Below, piece by piece: positions 38,846-51,759 of a stretch of DNA of 64,000 bases. The stretch is from Cornus controversa (Eukaryota; Streptophyta; Magnoliopsida; Cornales; Cornaceae), in contig CM048852.1 in assembly GCA_026545225.1 (NCBI GenBank), forward strand, positions 59,655,146 through 59,719,145. Direction: 5' to 3'. A model generated the notes under the pieces. It saw only the letters and a program-made list of their open reading frames with translations, made no database searches and was not told the origin of the DNA. How positions within the stretch are numbered: the first letter of the stretch is position 1; each line of letters starts with the position of its first letter. Position numbers and translations under genes: made by a program.

Positions 38846-39256
38846 TACTAAGTATGCCTACATTTTAGTTGCAAGATGGACTCTCCCATAAGAGCAACTA
38901 TATTGGTCTCTACGATTTTTGGCTCTCCAAATTTCTCACTTCAGCTTCTCTAAGAGTTACGTGGGCGATTTCATCTCTCCAAATTTTGGCTTACATTAGC
39001 CTCTCCAAATTTTCGCTAGCCAAAAAATAATAATATTTTAGTAATTTTTTTATTTTTTAAATATTTAATTTAATCATTTTTTTCTTTTTCATAATACTAT
39101 ATTTTAAACGTCTATATTTCAACAAATATAACATAATTTTAAATAATACAAATTAAAAAGAAATAATATGAACATAAGGATTAAAATAACACTTTAAGAA
39201 GTTGAGCCAGGATGTGAACATATATTCTCTAATATCTCATTTTGTCATTCAATAAG

Positions 39257-40400
39257 TCATGTTTTCGCTACAACTATTGGCATCAATTCCGGATCTTTTT
39301 GCATTATCTCCATTTCTTCAGTTCTTTGTAACCTCTTTGTTTTTTTTGCTTTACGTGTCTCACTTGCTAATTGGGCGGCTGCAAAAGATTGAGACTGAGA
39401 GTCAAGCTGATTTTTTACATCATCAAAACAGTTAACGAATTGATGTTGACTGAAAGTTTGAGATTTGTTTTTATTTCTCTTCTGCTTCGCCATTTTTTGT
39501 CCCCATGATCGTTGTAATGGTTGAGATTTTTCAACATCGGGTGAATTATCTTCGCCAATGTGTGAAAATCCTTCAACCGAACTTGGGGTCGTCGCTGCAT
39601 TAGTTGATGAAGTAAATGGCTCTAAGTAAGCAACAAGCTCATTAACATTAATTTGGATTCCACTCATCTTCTTTGGCTATTGCTTCTTTTTGTTTTTCTT
39701 ATTTGACTCGGCACAATGTGAAATTCATTTACTGTTATGCCTTAGAATTAGCCAAAAGCTATCTAACTTAAATTTTTTGTTCTCATTTTGACTACCATAT
39801 AGATTTTTTGCTGTGTTTATCTATATATTTAAAACTAAAAATAATTAGAAGCTGAATTTTTAAAATATTTAAGAGATAAATTTTACACAGTAAAGAACTT
39901 ACCGTATCATTATTATTGTAGCCACTAACCCGATTCATTTCGATCGTAGTCAAGCATCCAGAGAATTTGTTAATTTTTGTTTGGATGGTTGACCAACGAT
40001 TCATCAAAGCAGTGTGAGTTCGACAAGATGGAGTAACAGGATGTTCTTGCCAATTTTTGAAAATTTGGATCCATAACGCCGGCCTCAGTTGGGTTGTACT
40101 GGTTATCGCGTCAAAGCTAACATTCAACCATGTATAACACACTTTCATTTTCGACTGTGGACCAATTGGGATTTCAAAAAATCGGTTGCTTTCTAGGAGG
40201 TTGGGAGAAACTAGATTATAGTACTTCAGTAGCACCGAATTAGAATGGTTGATGAGATGGAAATTGTGACGGAGAATTCATAATTCATGTTGAACGATGG
40301 TTGTGAGTAAGATGCAAAATCGGTATTATTTTTATCGAATACCAGAAAACTTATCGCTTGATTTGTTGAGTTGGGGTAATATGGTAATCGGTTATCCATG
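39257..40400 (-). pseudogene. Harbinger-type Myb/SANT-like accessory protein (NAM-associated domain), broken
   Basis: On the minus strand an N-terminus MDNRLPYYPNSTNQ at 40398 is followed, after a frame change near 40240, by VCYTWLNVSFDAI, then HTALMNRWSTIQTKINKFSG. After a possible GTAAG donor at about 39901 come RSWGQKMAKQKRNKNK and EEMEIMQKDPELMP. That order (SANT-like helices, then a lysine-rich NAM-associated C-terminus) matches the second ORF of plant PIF/Harbinger elements and its many genomic relatives. The normal SANT tryptophan region is incomplete, and the frame breaks mark it as dead. A left element end may lie near 38890 (AGAGCAACTATATTGG), but no matching right end was found. 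Confidence 0.6.
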
Positions 40401-40699
40401 GAATTGGATTGATGAGTATGGAAAAAATAATAAAGATAGAGATAATAAAAAAGATTTGTAACTTGAAAGAGTAGAGAAGATAGATAAATTGGATGTGAGG
40501 TGAATGGTGGTGGGGTTGATGTATTTATAGAGGTGAAAAGAAAGGAAAAAGAAAAAAAAAAATCACTTTTTTCAAATTTTTTGGTCCATTGATTGGCCAA
40601 TGTAGCAGTTTGGCTTTGCTAAATGGAAGATATTTTTTTTTGTTTAGCAGAGATTTTTATTTTTTAAAAGTAATTTTGGCCAATTTTCAGGAGCCAAAC

Positions 40700-43600
40700 A
40701 GTAAAAAAAAGGGGGGGGGGGTCACGTGCCTTTCATGAAAATATAAAATAAAAATAGACTCGGCTCACTTGGGTTTCCCCCTATCGGGAAAGGCTGGGGA
40801 ATTCCCCCAGTCCTATTGCGAGCTCCAAGTGGGGCCCACCAATTCCGCTAGCCCGATGTGAGGTCGGGTTCACGGAAATGCTTCAAATCAAGAGCTCAAT
40901 GTTGAAGCTCTAAAGGACATTACTATTGTGTAAAACAAGTTCATGCCTTGTGTGCGGGCATTCCATTTATCATTTTGATTACAACACAAAATAATACTTG
41001 ACTGCATGTTAAGCTCGGTTTAGAGAGTTTGGGTTGAATGTTGGATTTGATTGTTTTTATTGAAGACTTGAGTTTACTTTAGCCCAAGCTAACCTCTCAA
41101 TTAATCGGTTCTGCTTTATCTGCATCCATATCTATAGATGTTGTTGATGCAAAATTCTGTACGATCAAAGCAGAGATGTAATTGTACTGATTGCGTCGAC
41201 GAGGTGCCAGCCGAGTACACCCCGTAATTAATATTTGCATTCCTTTGGATGTGTCTGACCCCTCATTTGAATATGTCTGATCCTGACTTCTGAAAGTGTG
41301 TTTTTGTAAGCAACTCCTTAAGTTACATTTTTCTATATATAATATTTGGTTTTTTCAACGAGTAATTACTTTTTTGGGATTATCTTGCTTTTGACTCTTT
41401 TGCTCATTGAAATTCTTGTAGTGTAAGATTTTCGTATCAATGCATAAAACACATATAATATAAACCAATAATTAGTAATATGGCATAACATAGGGGCATC
41501 AGTGCAAAGCTAAAAAGATGAGATCTACCTGGATGCAAGCAAGCTACCCTTCAATTGATGCAAAGACCCTTTGAATGAGCCCAAAAGAGCAAAATCCACA
41601 AGAGTCTTTGCTTTTTAACAACCTTGATTTGGTCATTTTAGCTGACACAAAGATTACAACCAGTCTGGACAAGTGTTTTTCTTCTTTTTTTTTTTTTCTT
41701 TTTTTCTTTTCCTTCAGATTTTTAATGCACATTAGTCAGGGAAGTTGAGAATTTATTATCATTATTGTTGCCCTTTCAGATTGAAAGGTCCATTGAGAAT
41801 GACACAGCTCAAACACAACATATAATAGCCCACAAGGAGGGAATCCTAGGTTTATGCGTGGATTCTGGATGAAACAGCTTTATTTCCTTCTCACATCTTT
41901 TATTATTATCAGAAGAACTGCCCGGTCCATAGTTTTTATATTTGAAATTTGACCTTTAAAAGATATGTTTGGACATCCAAGGAAAACCTTCACCAGATTT
42001 TCACTCTAAAAATAAAGTGAAAAATATATATGTGAGACCACTTTGTTTTAGGAGTAATGGGAACAAGTGACTAAAAAAAATCGATTACTACGGACATACT
42101 TTCATGGTTGGTTAATGTATCAAATAAAGTAAAATTTATTTTTAAAATAAACATATTTTTAAATTTGGACAACTTTTCATCTTCCTGACTTTCTAAAAAA
42201 TAAAACTTTTTATTTTCATTCTCTCAGTTCCTTTGCCTCACGCTTTGAAAAATCAATGCTTCAAGAAAAAAAATCTCAAACGAAGAAACTGAAATCTCAA
42301 ATATAATTTTAAATTTATCTAATATATTTTATATTTTTTTGAATGGATTGTGTTTGATTTTTATGTGTTCTTCCCTATTTTTTTCATTCCCTTTAGTTTT
42401 TTTTCTTGAAAAGACATGAATCGTAGCATATATAATGTCACTCGAAGTGATTTACTTCTGTAAATGAATTGTGTTATTTGGTTTTTACTTTCATTCATGA
42501 TTTCTACTTTCATTCATGACTTCTCTACTAAATTTATTGTTGCGAGTGAGAGAGAACGATCAAGAGAGATTAATTGAGATGGAGTGAGAGCGAACGATTT
42601 TGTGAGATAAAATTGGGGATGGAGAAGAGATGAAGAGTTGAGATTACGTATTCAGCCACGTAAGATTTTTTACATAGGTTGATTTTAAGTCGGGTAAAAA
42701 GATGTCAATTATATCATTTTTCTTGTTTTAATATTCTGTCTTTATTGGTTGATTATACCAACGTAAATAAAATTTTTTTGGCTCTTTTATAAAATTATTT
42801 GGTCATTTTTTATCAAATCAAAATTCAAAAAAAAAAAATCTTAAAATTTTCAGAATACCTAAACTATACTCCTACATTTTTTTCATCTAAAATTTTGTCC
42901 AAACAAATCCAAGTTTTATCTGAATTAGTGGGAATATTCAAAAAAATTGTATTGGAAGGATAAAACTGTGAATTCATGAATTATATTCGTGGAGTTTTCA
43001 AAACTGATGGCACTTACAGTCTGAAACACATACATTGACTCCTGACTGCTCATTGCTCGTGACACTACTTACAAGGATTTTCTTCCCAACTCTTTTCAGA
43101 ACCGCAAGACACCCTCTGTCTAACCAAAACTCTCTCTCTCTCTCTCTCTAAAACACACATTCTCTCTCTCTCTCTGGGACAGAGAACAACACCTGGTCCG
43201 TGAAAACAGTACCTAAACACTGTACTATCCTTTCTTCATCAACTCCATAACGTTAGAAGTTATTGTTCTTTTTCTTCTGCAGCCCACGTTCTAGTTTGGT
43301 TTTTCTCTCGTGTTCTGTGATACAAAGATTGCTGTTCTGATTACAACCCATGTTCTGTGATATAGTCCCTTTTTTTCAGTTTTTTGTTTGCTTGAGTTTG
43401 TTTGGTTCTGCAAACTGTTCCTTTGATTTGGATCTTTCATCTTTGATTTTTTATCATACACCTTTTCCCTCAAATTAAGGGGTGGGTGTCCTATGAATTG
43501 CTTGAATTTCAAGAAATCTGAAGTGGGTCATCTTCAAATATTGAAAAACCATTTGGGTTTTTGAAGTTTAAGGCATTTCTTGGTGAATAGACCAGAAAGA

Positions 43601-43767
43601 ATCTCTGAATCCCCGTAAATGTCAAGAGCACAGCACAGAAACTGTTTGTTTTGAGGAAAATGTAAAGAAAAATTGATTTTGCATTGTCTGGGTTTAATGG
43701 GTTCTTGTTTGCTCTTTTGGGGGCTTTGAGAGAAAAACAGTATTCTTTCACTGAAGACAACCCAGCA
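40700..43767. promoter_or_regulatory. Intergenic region and PXC3-type promoter/5' leader
   Basis: From 40740 to about 41300 there is unrecognised, less AT-rich repeat-like DNA; a run of ten G occurs at about 40712-40721. AT-rich DNA follows. CTCTCTCTCT tracts at 43132-43150 and 43160-43174 lie about 600 bp before the start codon and look like a plant promoter or leader. The open frame upstream of 43768 contains no in-frame ATG. Confidence 0.45.
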
Positions 43768-46538
43768 ATGGCATGCTCATACTTGTTCACCATTTTGCTA
43801 GTTGGGTTTCTATCAAGGTCTCAGCTTGTGATTGCTCAGCTCCTCCATGATCAGACCACATTGTTAGCAATTAGCAAAGAGCTTGGCCTATCTGTGTGGG
43901 GTCTCAACAACTCAAATTACTGCTCTTGGCGTGGCATTGGATGTGGCTCCAACAATTCTCTAGTCGAAAGGCTTGATCTTTCTCGTCGTGGGCTCCAAGG
44001 TAATGTCACTCTAATTTCTGAGCTCAAAGCACTAAAATGGCTTGACCTTTCATATAATAACTTCCGTGGATCAATTCCTCCAGCTTTTGGGAATTTATCT
44101 GAACTTGAGTTTCTTGATTTGTCTTCAAATAAGTTTGGAAGCTCGATTCCAATCGAGTTGGGTAGGCTCAAAAACCTCAGATCATTGAACCTTTCCAATA
44201 ACTTGCTCACAGGAGCAGTACCTGATGAGCTCGAGGGCCTAAAGAATTTGCAAGATTTTCAAATATTTACAAATAGATTGAATGGTTCTATCCCAATTTG
44301 GGTAGGAAACTTGACCAAACTGAGAGTTTTTACAGCTTATGAGAATGATTTAGGTGGTGAAATTCCAGATAATCTAGGTTTGGTTTCAGAGCTTGAATTG
44401 TTGAACCTTCACTCGAATCAGCTCGAGGGGTCTTTACCTGAGAGCATTTTTGCTTCAGGGAAGCTAGAATTTATGGTTTTGACCCAGAACAAACTGACTG
44501 GCAATCTTCCCGAATTGGTTGGAAATTGCAAAGGCCTTTCGAGTCTTAGAATTGGGAACAATAAGTTCATAGGAAGCATCCCCAAGGCAATTGGAAATGT
44601 TAGTAGCCTCACATACTTTGAAGCAGACAACAACAATCTCTCTGGCGAGATTGTCCCCGAGTTTGCTCAGTGCTCTAATCTTACTCTCTTAAATTTAGCC
44701 TCAAATGGGTTTACTGGGACTATCCCTCCAGAGCTTGGACGGCTCACGAATCTGCAGGAATTGATTGTTTCTGGTAATAGTCTGTTTGGAGAGATTCCAA
44801 CATCGATTCTTAGGTCAAAGAATCTTAACAAGCTCGATTTAAGCAACAACAGATTCAACGGCACCATACCCGAAGATATCTGCAATACATCGAGATTGCA
44901 GTACCTGTTATTGGGTCAAAATTCAATTAGAGGGGTGATACCTCATGACATCGGGAACTGCATGAAATTGCTTGAATTTCAAATGGGCAGTAACTATCTG
45001 ACTGGAAGTATCCCTCCCGAGATTGGTCACATCAAGAATTTGCAGATAGCACTGAATTTAAGCTTCAATCATCTTCATGGATCGTTGCCCCCTGAATTGG
45101 GGAGACTCGACAAGCTTGTTTCTTTGGATGTCTCCAACAATCAGCTCTCTGGAACTATCCCATCTGCACTTAAGGGTATGCTAAGTTTGATAGAGGTTAA
45201 TTTCTCAAATAATCTTTTCACTGGTCCAATACCCACCTTCGTGCCATTCCAAAAGAGCCCAAATTCAAGCTTTTTTGGAAATAAAAAGCTCTGTGGAGAA
45301 CCATTGAGTGCATCTTGTGGAAATTCCAATGGCAGTGACCATGAGAATTACCATCACAGGGTCTCTTACCGGATCATATTAGCTGTAATTGGTTCTGGTT
45401 TAGCAGTTTTTGTATCTGTTACAGTTGTTGTTCTACTGTTTATGATGAGGGAGAGACAAGAAAAAGCGGCCACATCTACAGGAGTTCCTGAAAGTGGAAC
45501 TAATAACCGGCCCTTGATAGTAGAGGGGAATGTCTTTGTTGAAAATCTTAGACAAGCAATAGATTTTGATGCCGTTGTCAAAGCAACTTTGAAGGATTCG
45601 AGTAAACTTATCAGTGGGACTTTCAGCACTGTCTACAAGGCAGTTATGCCTTCTGGGATGATTTTATCAGTGAAGAGACTAAAGTCCATGGATAGAACAA
45701 TAAGTCATCACCAGAATAAAATGATTCGAGAGCTCGAAAAGCTGAGTAAGCTCTGTCATGATAATTTGATGAGTCCTATTGGCTTTGTAATCTATGAAGA
45801 TGTCGCTCTTTTGCTTCATCAGTACTTACCCAATGGGACATTGGCCCAGTTCCTTCATGAGTCTACCAAGCTACCAGAATACAAGCCTGACTGGCCAACG
45901 AGGCTTGCCGTTGCAATTGGAGTGGCAGAAGGGTTGGCTTTCCTTCATCATGTGGCCATTATCCACCTTGATATCTCTTCTGGCAACGTACTTCTAGATG
46001 CCAATTTCAAGCCTTTGGTTGGGGAAGTTGAGATATCAAAGCTCTTGGACCCATCGAGAGGCACTGCAAGTATAAGTGCTGTTGCTGGCTCATTTGGTTA
46101 TATACCTCCAGGTAATCTATCTTCATCATGCTATGTTTATTGACTTGTCGCATTTTTTGCTTACAATGTTATGTTACTCCATTTAATTTCTTATTGTGGA
46201 TTGTTTTAACAGAATATGCATATACAATGCAAGTTACAGCACCGGGAAATGTTTATAGCTATGGGGTGGTTTTGCTCGAGATCCTTACAACCCGATTACC
46301 GGTTGACGAGGAATTTGGTGAAGGCATTGATTTGGTGAAATGGGTTCATACTGCACCGGCAAGAGGGGAAACCCCGGAGCAGATACTTGATGCAAGGCTT
46401 AGCACAGTCTCCTTTGCTTGGAGGAAAGAAATGCTTGCTGCTTTAAAGGTGGCCTTGCTCTGCACCGACAGCACTCCAGCCAAACGACCCAAAATGAAAA
46501 AGGTGGTGGAAATGCTTCAAGAAATAACACAAAACTAG
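43768..46538 (+). CDS. PXC3: LRR receptor-like kinase, PXC3 type
   Basis: Two exons, 43768-46111 and 46213-46538 (GT-AG, phase 1), code 889 residues, the size I recall for Arabidopsis PXC3 (At2g41820), a PXY/TDR-correlated kinase linked to vascular tissue. Order: signal peptide MACSYLFTILLVGFLSRSQL, cap motif CSWRGIGCG, about 20 LRRs of the LxxLxLSxNxLxGxIP type, a CG...C C-terminal cap, membrane helix 536-560, then the kinase domain from about 610. Lysine K636 (VKRLK) is kept, but the glycine loop is degenerate (LISGTFSTVYKA, 614-625), the catalytic loop reads HLD (733-735) instead of HRD, and DFG is replaced by GEVE (752-755). The last two also look characteristic of PXC3 relatives, so this is probably a weak or inactive kinase signalling through partners. 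The start chosen is the first ATG in frame and gives a good signal peptide. Confidence 0.95.
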
Positions 46539-48373
46539 TGGGAGATCAACTTCATTCGAGTGCTGCAAACTTCTCAACCCAGATGGTTATGGATCCAGTA
46601 GTCAGGACGAAGGGATCATTTTATACAGTATTCAACTAGTCGTCAGTAAAAATTGTGTGTCGCAAAAGAAGGTGACTAGAGTTGTTCATGTTGATTGGGT
46701 TGGTTTATTTCTCAGATTATCCACTCCATGCTTTGTATCAAAGGTTTCATGAGAAATGACATCTTGTAATATTTGTCGAGTTGAAAACAGAATTGGGGAA
46801 GGAGGGTCTTCTAATAAGGATTACCAACTATCTGTTATATATATAGTCACAATTGTATGATTGAGTTGTCTGGCATCTTGATATGTATGTGGCGAGAGAT
46901 GCATCTCAACTAGTCATATATACTTCTGTGAAGCGCCAGGCTTATGAATATAGCAACGGTATGTAGTTGCCAGTTTTCTATATATCTGGTGAAGTTTATT
47001 TAAGTTTCCTTTTTTATTATGTGCTATAAACATACCCTGTCTATTTTGATGTACTTGTTGCATGATACACTTATTTTATTCTTATTCTGGAACTACTTTG
47101 ACAAGTTCAGTTTTCATTGAAAATGAAGGAACCTATGATTCTTATAATTTTTGGGGTTGGAATGGTGGTAGGACTTTCCAATTGGTTGCTATGAGATTTT
47201 TTGTATTTTTTTTTTTTTGGTTTTTTGTAATTGAGCCGGTATTAATGGCTCTTATGAGATTGTTTGAACCATATTATGGAATTCTTCATCATTCAATCCT
47301 GGAACTTCAGCCAATATTGAACGCAATTTCAGCCAATATTGAACCAATGAAGCATGATTGAACACAAGGCTTTGTGTGGCAAAATTGTGTCGCTTACAAT
47401 TTAGAGATAAAAGTTGTAAATTACTTGAGATCATGCAAGAAATTCTTAAAGAATTCAAAGTAGGTCTGAATTGGGAATGAGGACTCCAACCACATTGCAC
47501 CAGGCTGAAATGCAGCATTTAGGCCTTATAATCTGATAAAGCCTCAACTCTGCAAATTTTAAGCAGCAAGGCATCAAAATTATAGGCACAATCCAATCAA
47601 CTACACTAGGATGATGAGGGGGAGGGCTAGTCGTTACATAACCCATTGTAAGAAAAAAGCCAACTTCCAGTGACCATTTCAAGGGCATATAATAAAATGA
47701 GTCCGCTGTGGCAATTTAGACCAGAACATGTGGAAATGCAAGTTTATGTGATATTTTTTCATTATCATTGATGAGTAATAGAATGATAGATTCAACTTGT
47801 TCCAGTCAGGAATAATAATGGTTAAAGATGGCATGACCTTGTTCGTAATTAAAGGTTATACTTTCTTGTGTTCAAGGATTTAATCCCGACCCCACCCTTT
47901 ACAAAATCAAATTCATCGTCAAGCAAAATAAAATGCCCAACCAGTCACAATGCCTCATTTGCAATCCACAAAGTATAGAAACACCCTAAAATATTTGTAG
48001 GACAAAAAAAAACAGCAAAAAGAAATTGTTTTTCTTTTTTGTCAATAACTCGCCCATTTTGGTGCAAATAAGTAGATTAATTTGGTTTGTAAACATATCG
48101 ATATAGAATTAATATCCAAAATAAAGCATGTATATGAGAGGGACAATGAGCATTTCACTATTGCTCCACCAACAATTATTATTAATTCGTTTGCAGCAAA
48201 TCAAGCAATTCCCGTCCAAAAAAAGAGTACGCAAATAAAGGGTACAAAAGCCATCACAATCGGATGTAAGAGTTCCCTTTGACAACTATATCCATGCCAT
48301 TGTTTGGAACTAAAGAAGTTATCTTTAAGGAGTAAGCAAACAAGTTTACAGACCACCGGCTTATAGCAGACCT
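46539..48373. other. Convergent intergenic region
   Basis: Lies between the stop codons of the PXC3-type gene (plus) and the ESSS gene (minus), so it must contain both 3' UTRs and polyadenylation sites. No protein-like frame, RNA gene or element end is recognised. There is a T-rich run at about 47207-47225. Confidence 0.5.
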
Positions 48374-48721
48374 TCAAGCTTCCGTGCTGGACTTGACAAT
48401 GAAATTCTGGCGACTGATGGGGTTCATGACCACTGGGGGACCTGCAGTGCGAGGCCATGCCTGGAACTTCTTGTCGGTTTCTTCCCACCATTCCTTGCTT
48501 GAAACAGTTCTTGGAGTATTACCTGATCTCGAAGGCAAGTGACAATGTTACTTGTCAAAAGAAAAAAAGGCAAGTGACAATGTCAAAATGCTAAAAAGCC
48601 ACTGAATTATCAGGAATAAAACAAACTTGCCTCCAAATATCTTTTTGTCAGCGATAAAATAGTCACATGCAAAGGCAAGTGCAAAGGATCCCACTACAGC
48701 TGCCGTTATCTTGAGTGCCAT
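48374..48721 (-). CDS. Mitochondrial complex I subunit, ESSS (NDUFB11-like) family
   Basis: Two coding exons, 48721-48631 and 48522-48374, encode 79 residues: MALKITAAVVGSFALAFACD then YFIADKKIFGGNTPRTV, ending RTAGPPVVMNPISRQN and FIVKSSTEA. From memory this matches Arabidopsis At2g42310/At3g57785, annotated as the ESSS subunit of NADH:ubiquinone oxidoreductase. One membrane helix (about 5-22) and a tail with TAGPPVVMNPISRQNFIVK, the strongly conserved part, fit a small accessory subunit of the inner-membrane arm. The intron 48523-48630 begins GC (AG|GCAAGT) and ends CAG: a GC-AG intron, since no GT donor keeps the frame. The ATG follows a TTGCAG acceptor by seven bases, so a 5' UTR intron is likely, with leader exons possibly at 55.6-55.9 kb. 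Confidence 0.82.
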
Positions 48722-49910
48722 GTTCGAACTGCAACGACCAAGAACATAATTTGATGTCATAAAAGAGAGGAGACATAATACAAAGGACAATCACTCTTCA
48801 GCAGAACCCTGACCCTCAAAGGTGGAAATGAAGTACAATCTAATAAGCCATATAACTCAGCTACTCCAAAAAGTCCAAATATCACCAAAAGGTGTGCAGC
48901 ATATTACTACCCAAGATAGACATCTAAATTACAGCCTGTAGAACCATATACACAAGATAAACAAAGCAACTACAAGAGGAGAAGTCAGATCTGATTGAAA
49001 GTTCTACAGATTTCCGGAATAAAATATGGTAAAGAGAACTTCCTAGACACTACTGTGTTACATTGACTCTCTTATTCCCCTTATACGACATAGGTATGGG
49101 TATGGAAATGTGTCCAAATAATAAAATGCAAGCAAAAGTTCCTAAATTCATTGAGATATAGAGCAACATACAAGTTATCATGCTTGCATATCCATCATTT
49201 GAGTTTCCAACAAGTAGTCAAATAATTACATATCTGATATAACCGATGGACAACACGTACCTAAATCAGAAACCTAGATCCTCATTTCTTGAAGATGAAA
49301 GAAGAAGAAAAGCTCAAATGTATGAAATTTCTCTTTTTTCACCATATCCTTTTAATCTCAATTATTATCGAGGTACATTATTATATTATATTTTTAAGTG
49401 TGCAGGACATGCCCACGTACACATATTCAGGTTTTGTACGCATTTCAAGCAGTGTTTTCTACACATTTCAAGCAGAGTCCACATCCTAAGATTTGAAATT
49501 TAAGGAGGTCAGATCTAAACGCATGCTTGTACCCAAAATATGTAACTGAGGCCAGGTAACATAAAGTCACTACTCATGTATAATTATAAAAATTATTAAC
49601 GATCATGAGATTACAGCGCTTGATACCAGGGGAGCTTCTTTTTTTCATCTTATCATGTATATTCTTGTACAAAAAACATGTAACATAAAACATAAAGGGG
49701 ACCTAAATACCTAATTACATTTCCCCAATAGGGAGATAATCCCGTCATCACTCATCACTATCATTTCACATGGGAGACAAATTCATAACTCATGCTAACT
49801 TTCACACTTTTCAGCTACTCTTAGAACACATCAATTCTTAAATTTTAACATAAAGAGAAAGCAAATGCGGGTTCCCAATGCTTTCTTTTCAAGTCAGTTG
49901 GGGCTTGTTT

Positions 49911-50115
49911 GGTTCAAATTTCTTGGAACAACTTTCTATTTTCTGAGAACTGAAAATTAGAATACTGTAAAAAAAAAAATCTATTTGATTGTTTTATGAA
50001 AACTCGGTTAAAAAAATGTCTGTTTTTGGATACTGTCTTTATAGTTCTCTGAAAACAATTTTATGTTTTCTGAGTTGTTGACGACTATTTTAAAAAAACT
50101 GAACCAAATAGGCCC
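49911..50115. mobile_element. Small MITE, about 205 bp
   Basis: The left end GGGCTTGTTTGGTTCA and the right end (inverted, GGGCCTATTTGGTTCA) match at most positions. No clear target duplication. The interior is A/T-rich with GAAAACT-type motifs. Confidence 0.55.
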
Positions 50116-50154
50116 TTAATTTTTTACATTAATCCAACCCGAATTTGCAAATAA

Positions 50155-50890
50155 CAAATAGGGTGAATTGCAATAAACCCCCTTGACTTGTAACCTTTTG
50201 CAACAAACCCCCCTTGAGAATTTTTTTGGCAGAAAACCCCCCTCCAACTAATAGGAGGGGGTATTGAAGATAAAAATTACTTAAAAAACCTATCATTTTT
50301 GTTTGGGCATGTACTTTATGAAATCTTATATATATAGTAATGATCTAAAATTAATGTGAACCTAAATTCCGTTGCTACAATTAATACAAAATGTCGTAAT
50401 TAAATATGGAAAAGAAGGAAAAGTTTTTTTTTTTTTTCGACGTGCTACGTTCCATACAATCAATATTAATTGATTCTTGTTTGAGAAACTGGAATCCTCT
50501 TGCACAAAAACAAACAATTAGAAAATAGAAAAAAAAGGATCTGCTTAAATATTAGTTGCGGACCATACGCTTATATGATATAGACAGACCTATATACTTG
50601 ACCATGCACATTTTTTATGTTGATTAATAAATCATGCAAGATAAAGAAAAAATAAATTATGCAGTGAGTAGCTGTTTCATTTCATGAAATTAGAATGATC
50701 ATTAGCACCTTTGTACTAAATTACATACAAAAACAAAATTTATGACAAGTAAATGGAATTTAGGTACACAATAATCATTACTATATATATAAGATTGCAT
50801 AAAGCATATGTGCAAACGAAAATGATGGACATTTAGCTATTTTTTGTCTTCAGTACCCCCCTCCGGTTAGAAATACCAAACAAGGCCTAA
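50155..50890. other. Unclassified repeat-like DNA
   Basis: Begins with TGAATTGCAATAAACCCCC and AACAAACCCCCCTTGAG motifs typical of plant MITE-like repeats and ends near AAATACCAAACAAGGCC. I could not define ends, a target duplication or coding content. Confidence 0.3.
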
Positions 50891-51033
50891 CAAAGCAAAA
50901 TACAAAGAAAAAGTATCCTTGCACTTACCTTTTCATGATAAACAATCACTAAATTTAACATCTCATTTTCTACATATTATTTACTATTACATAAATTTTC
51001 TAATTTTTCTTCAACTCATCCAATACTTGCATG

Positions 51034-51531
51034 CTAGGAAACACGGACACAGGTATAACATGAACGAACATGGCAATACGAGAAATTCTAAAAAAACAAG
51101 ACACGGACACGGATAGGATACGGCTATAATATATATATATATTAATTAATTATTCAACAAAAAAAAAGACTACATTACATAAATACTTCAATTCATCATT
51201 AAGCAATTAATAATCAAACAAACTTATAAACAAAAATAGACAAATAGATTAAAGAACCAAACTTATTTAATCTTCTACATATATTTAGTTTAGATTTTTA
51301 ATCATAACTTAGTCTTGTATAATTTCCTTTCGAAATACTTGAATATACATCATTGTTATGAAGTGTTCGACACGTGTTCGAAGAGTGTCCGAAAAGTGTC
51401 CTAAAAAAAAAATATTAGGACACTTTTACGAACTGTCCGACACGTGTTCAACGAGTGTCCAAGTGTCCAACACGGTGTCCAAGTGTCTGACATGGATACG
51501 ACACCTTGGGTGAAGTTTCCGTGCTTTTTAG
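51034..51531. mobile_element. hAT-type MITE, 498 bp
   Basis: The left end CTAGGAAACACGGACAC and the right end (inverted, CTAAAAAGCACGGAAAC) are flanked by a perfect 8 bp duplication CTTGCATG at 51026-51033 and 51532-51539. The right half repeats GTGTCCGA/CGACACGTGTTCGA motifs. Related to the element at 38338-38845. Confidence 0.88.
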
Positions 51532-51759
51532 CTTGCATGTGTCTTTTCATCTTTGGGCTGTCAAGTATGAATGAAATGGGATCAAATTAAAGCACAGTCA
51601 CCTCATGTAAACAAAGCCAAACGATAGCTATGTAACTAATACACCCCCTCCTAGCACCCTGAACATTAGAAATAGCATTGGGTAATGGCCTTTGGCATCT
51701 TCAAAAACATGAAAGAAAATATTTATTACTCAATACATGGAAGGATACATAGTTTTGGG

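Noticed and set aside
43684-43767. Upstream extension of the PXC3-type frame
   Set aside because: No ATG in this part; translation from 43768 gives a standard signal peptide.
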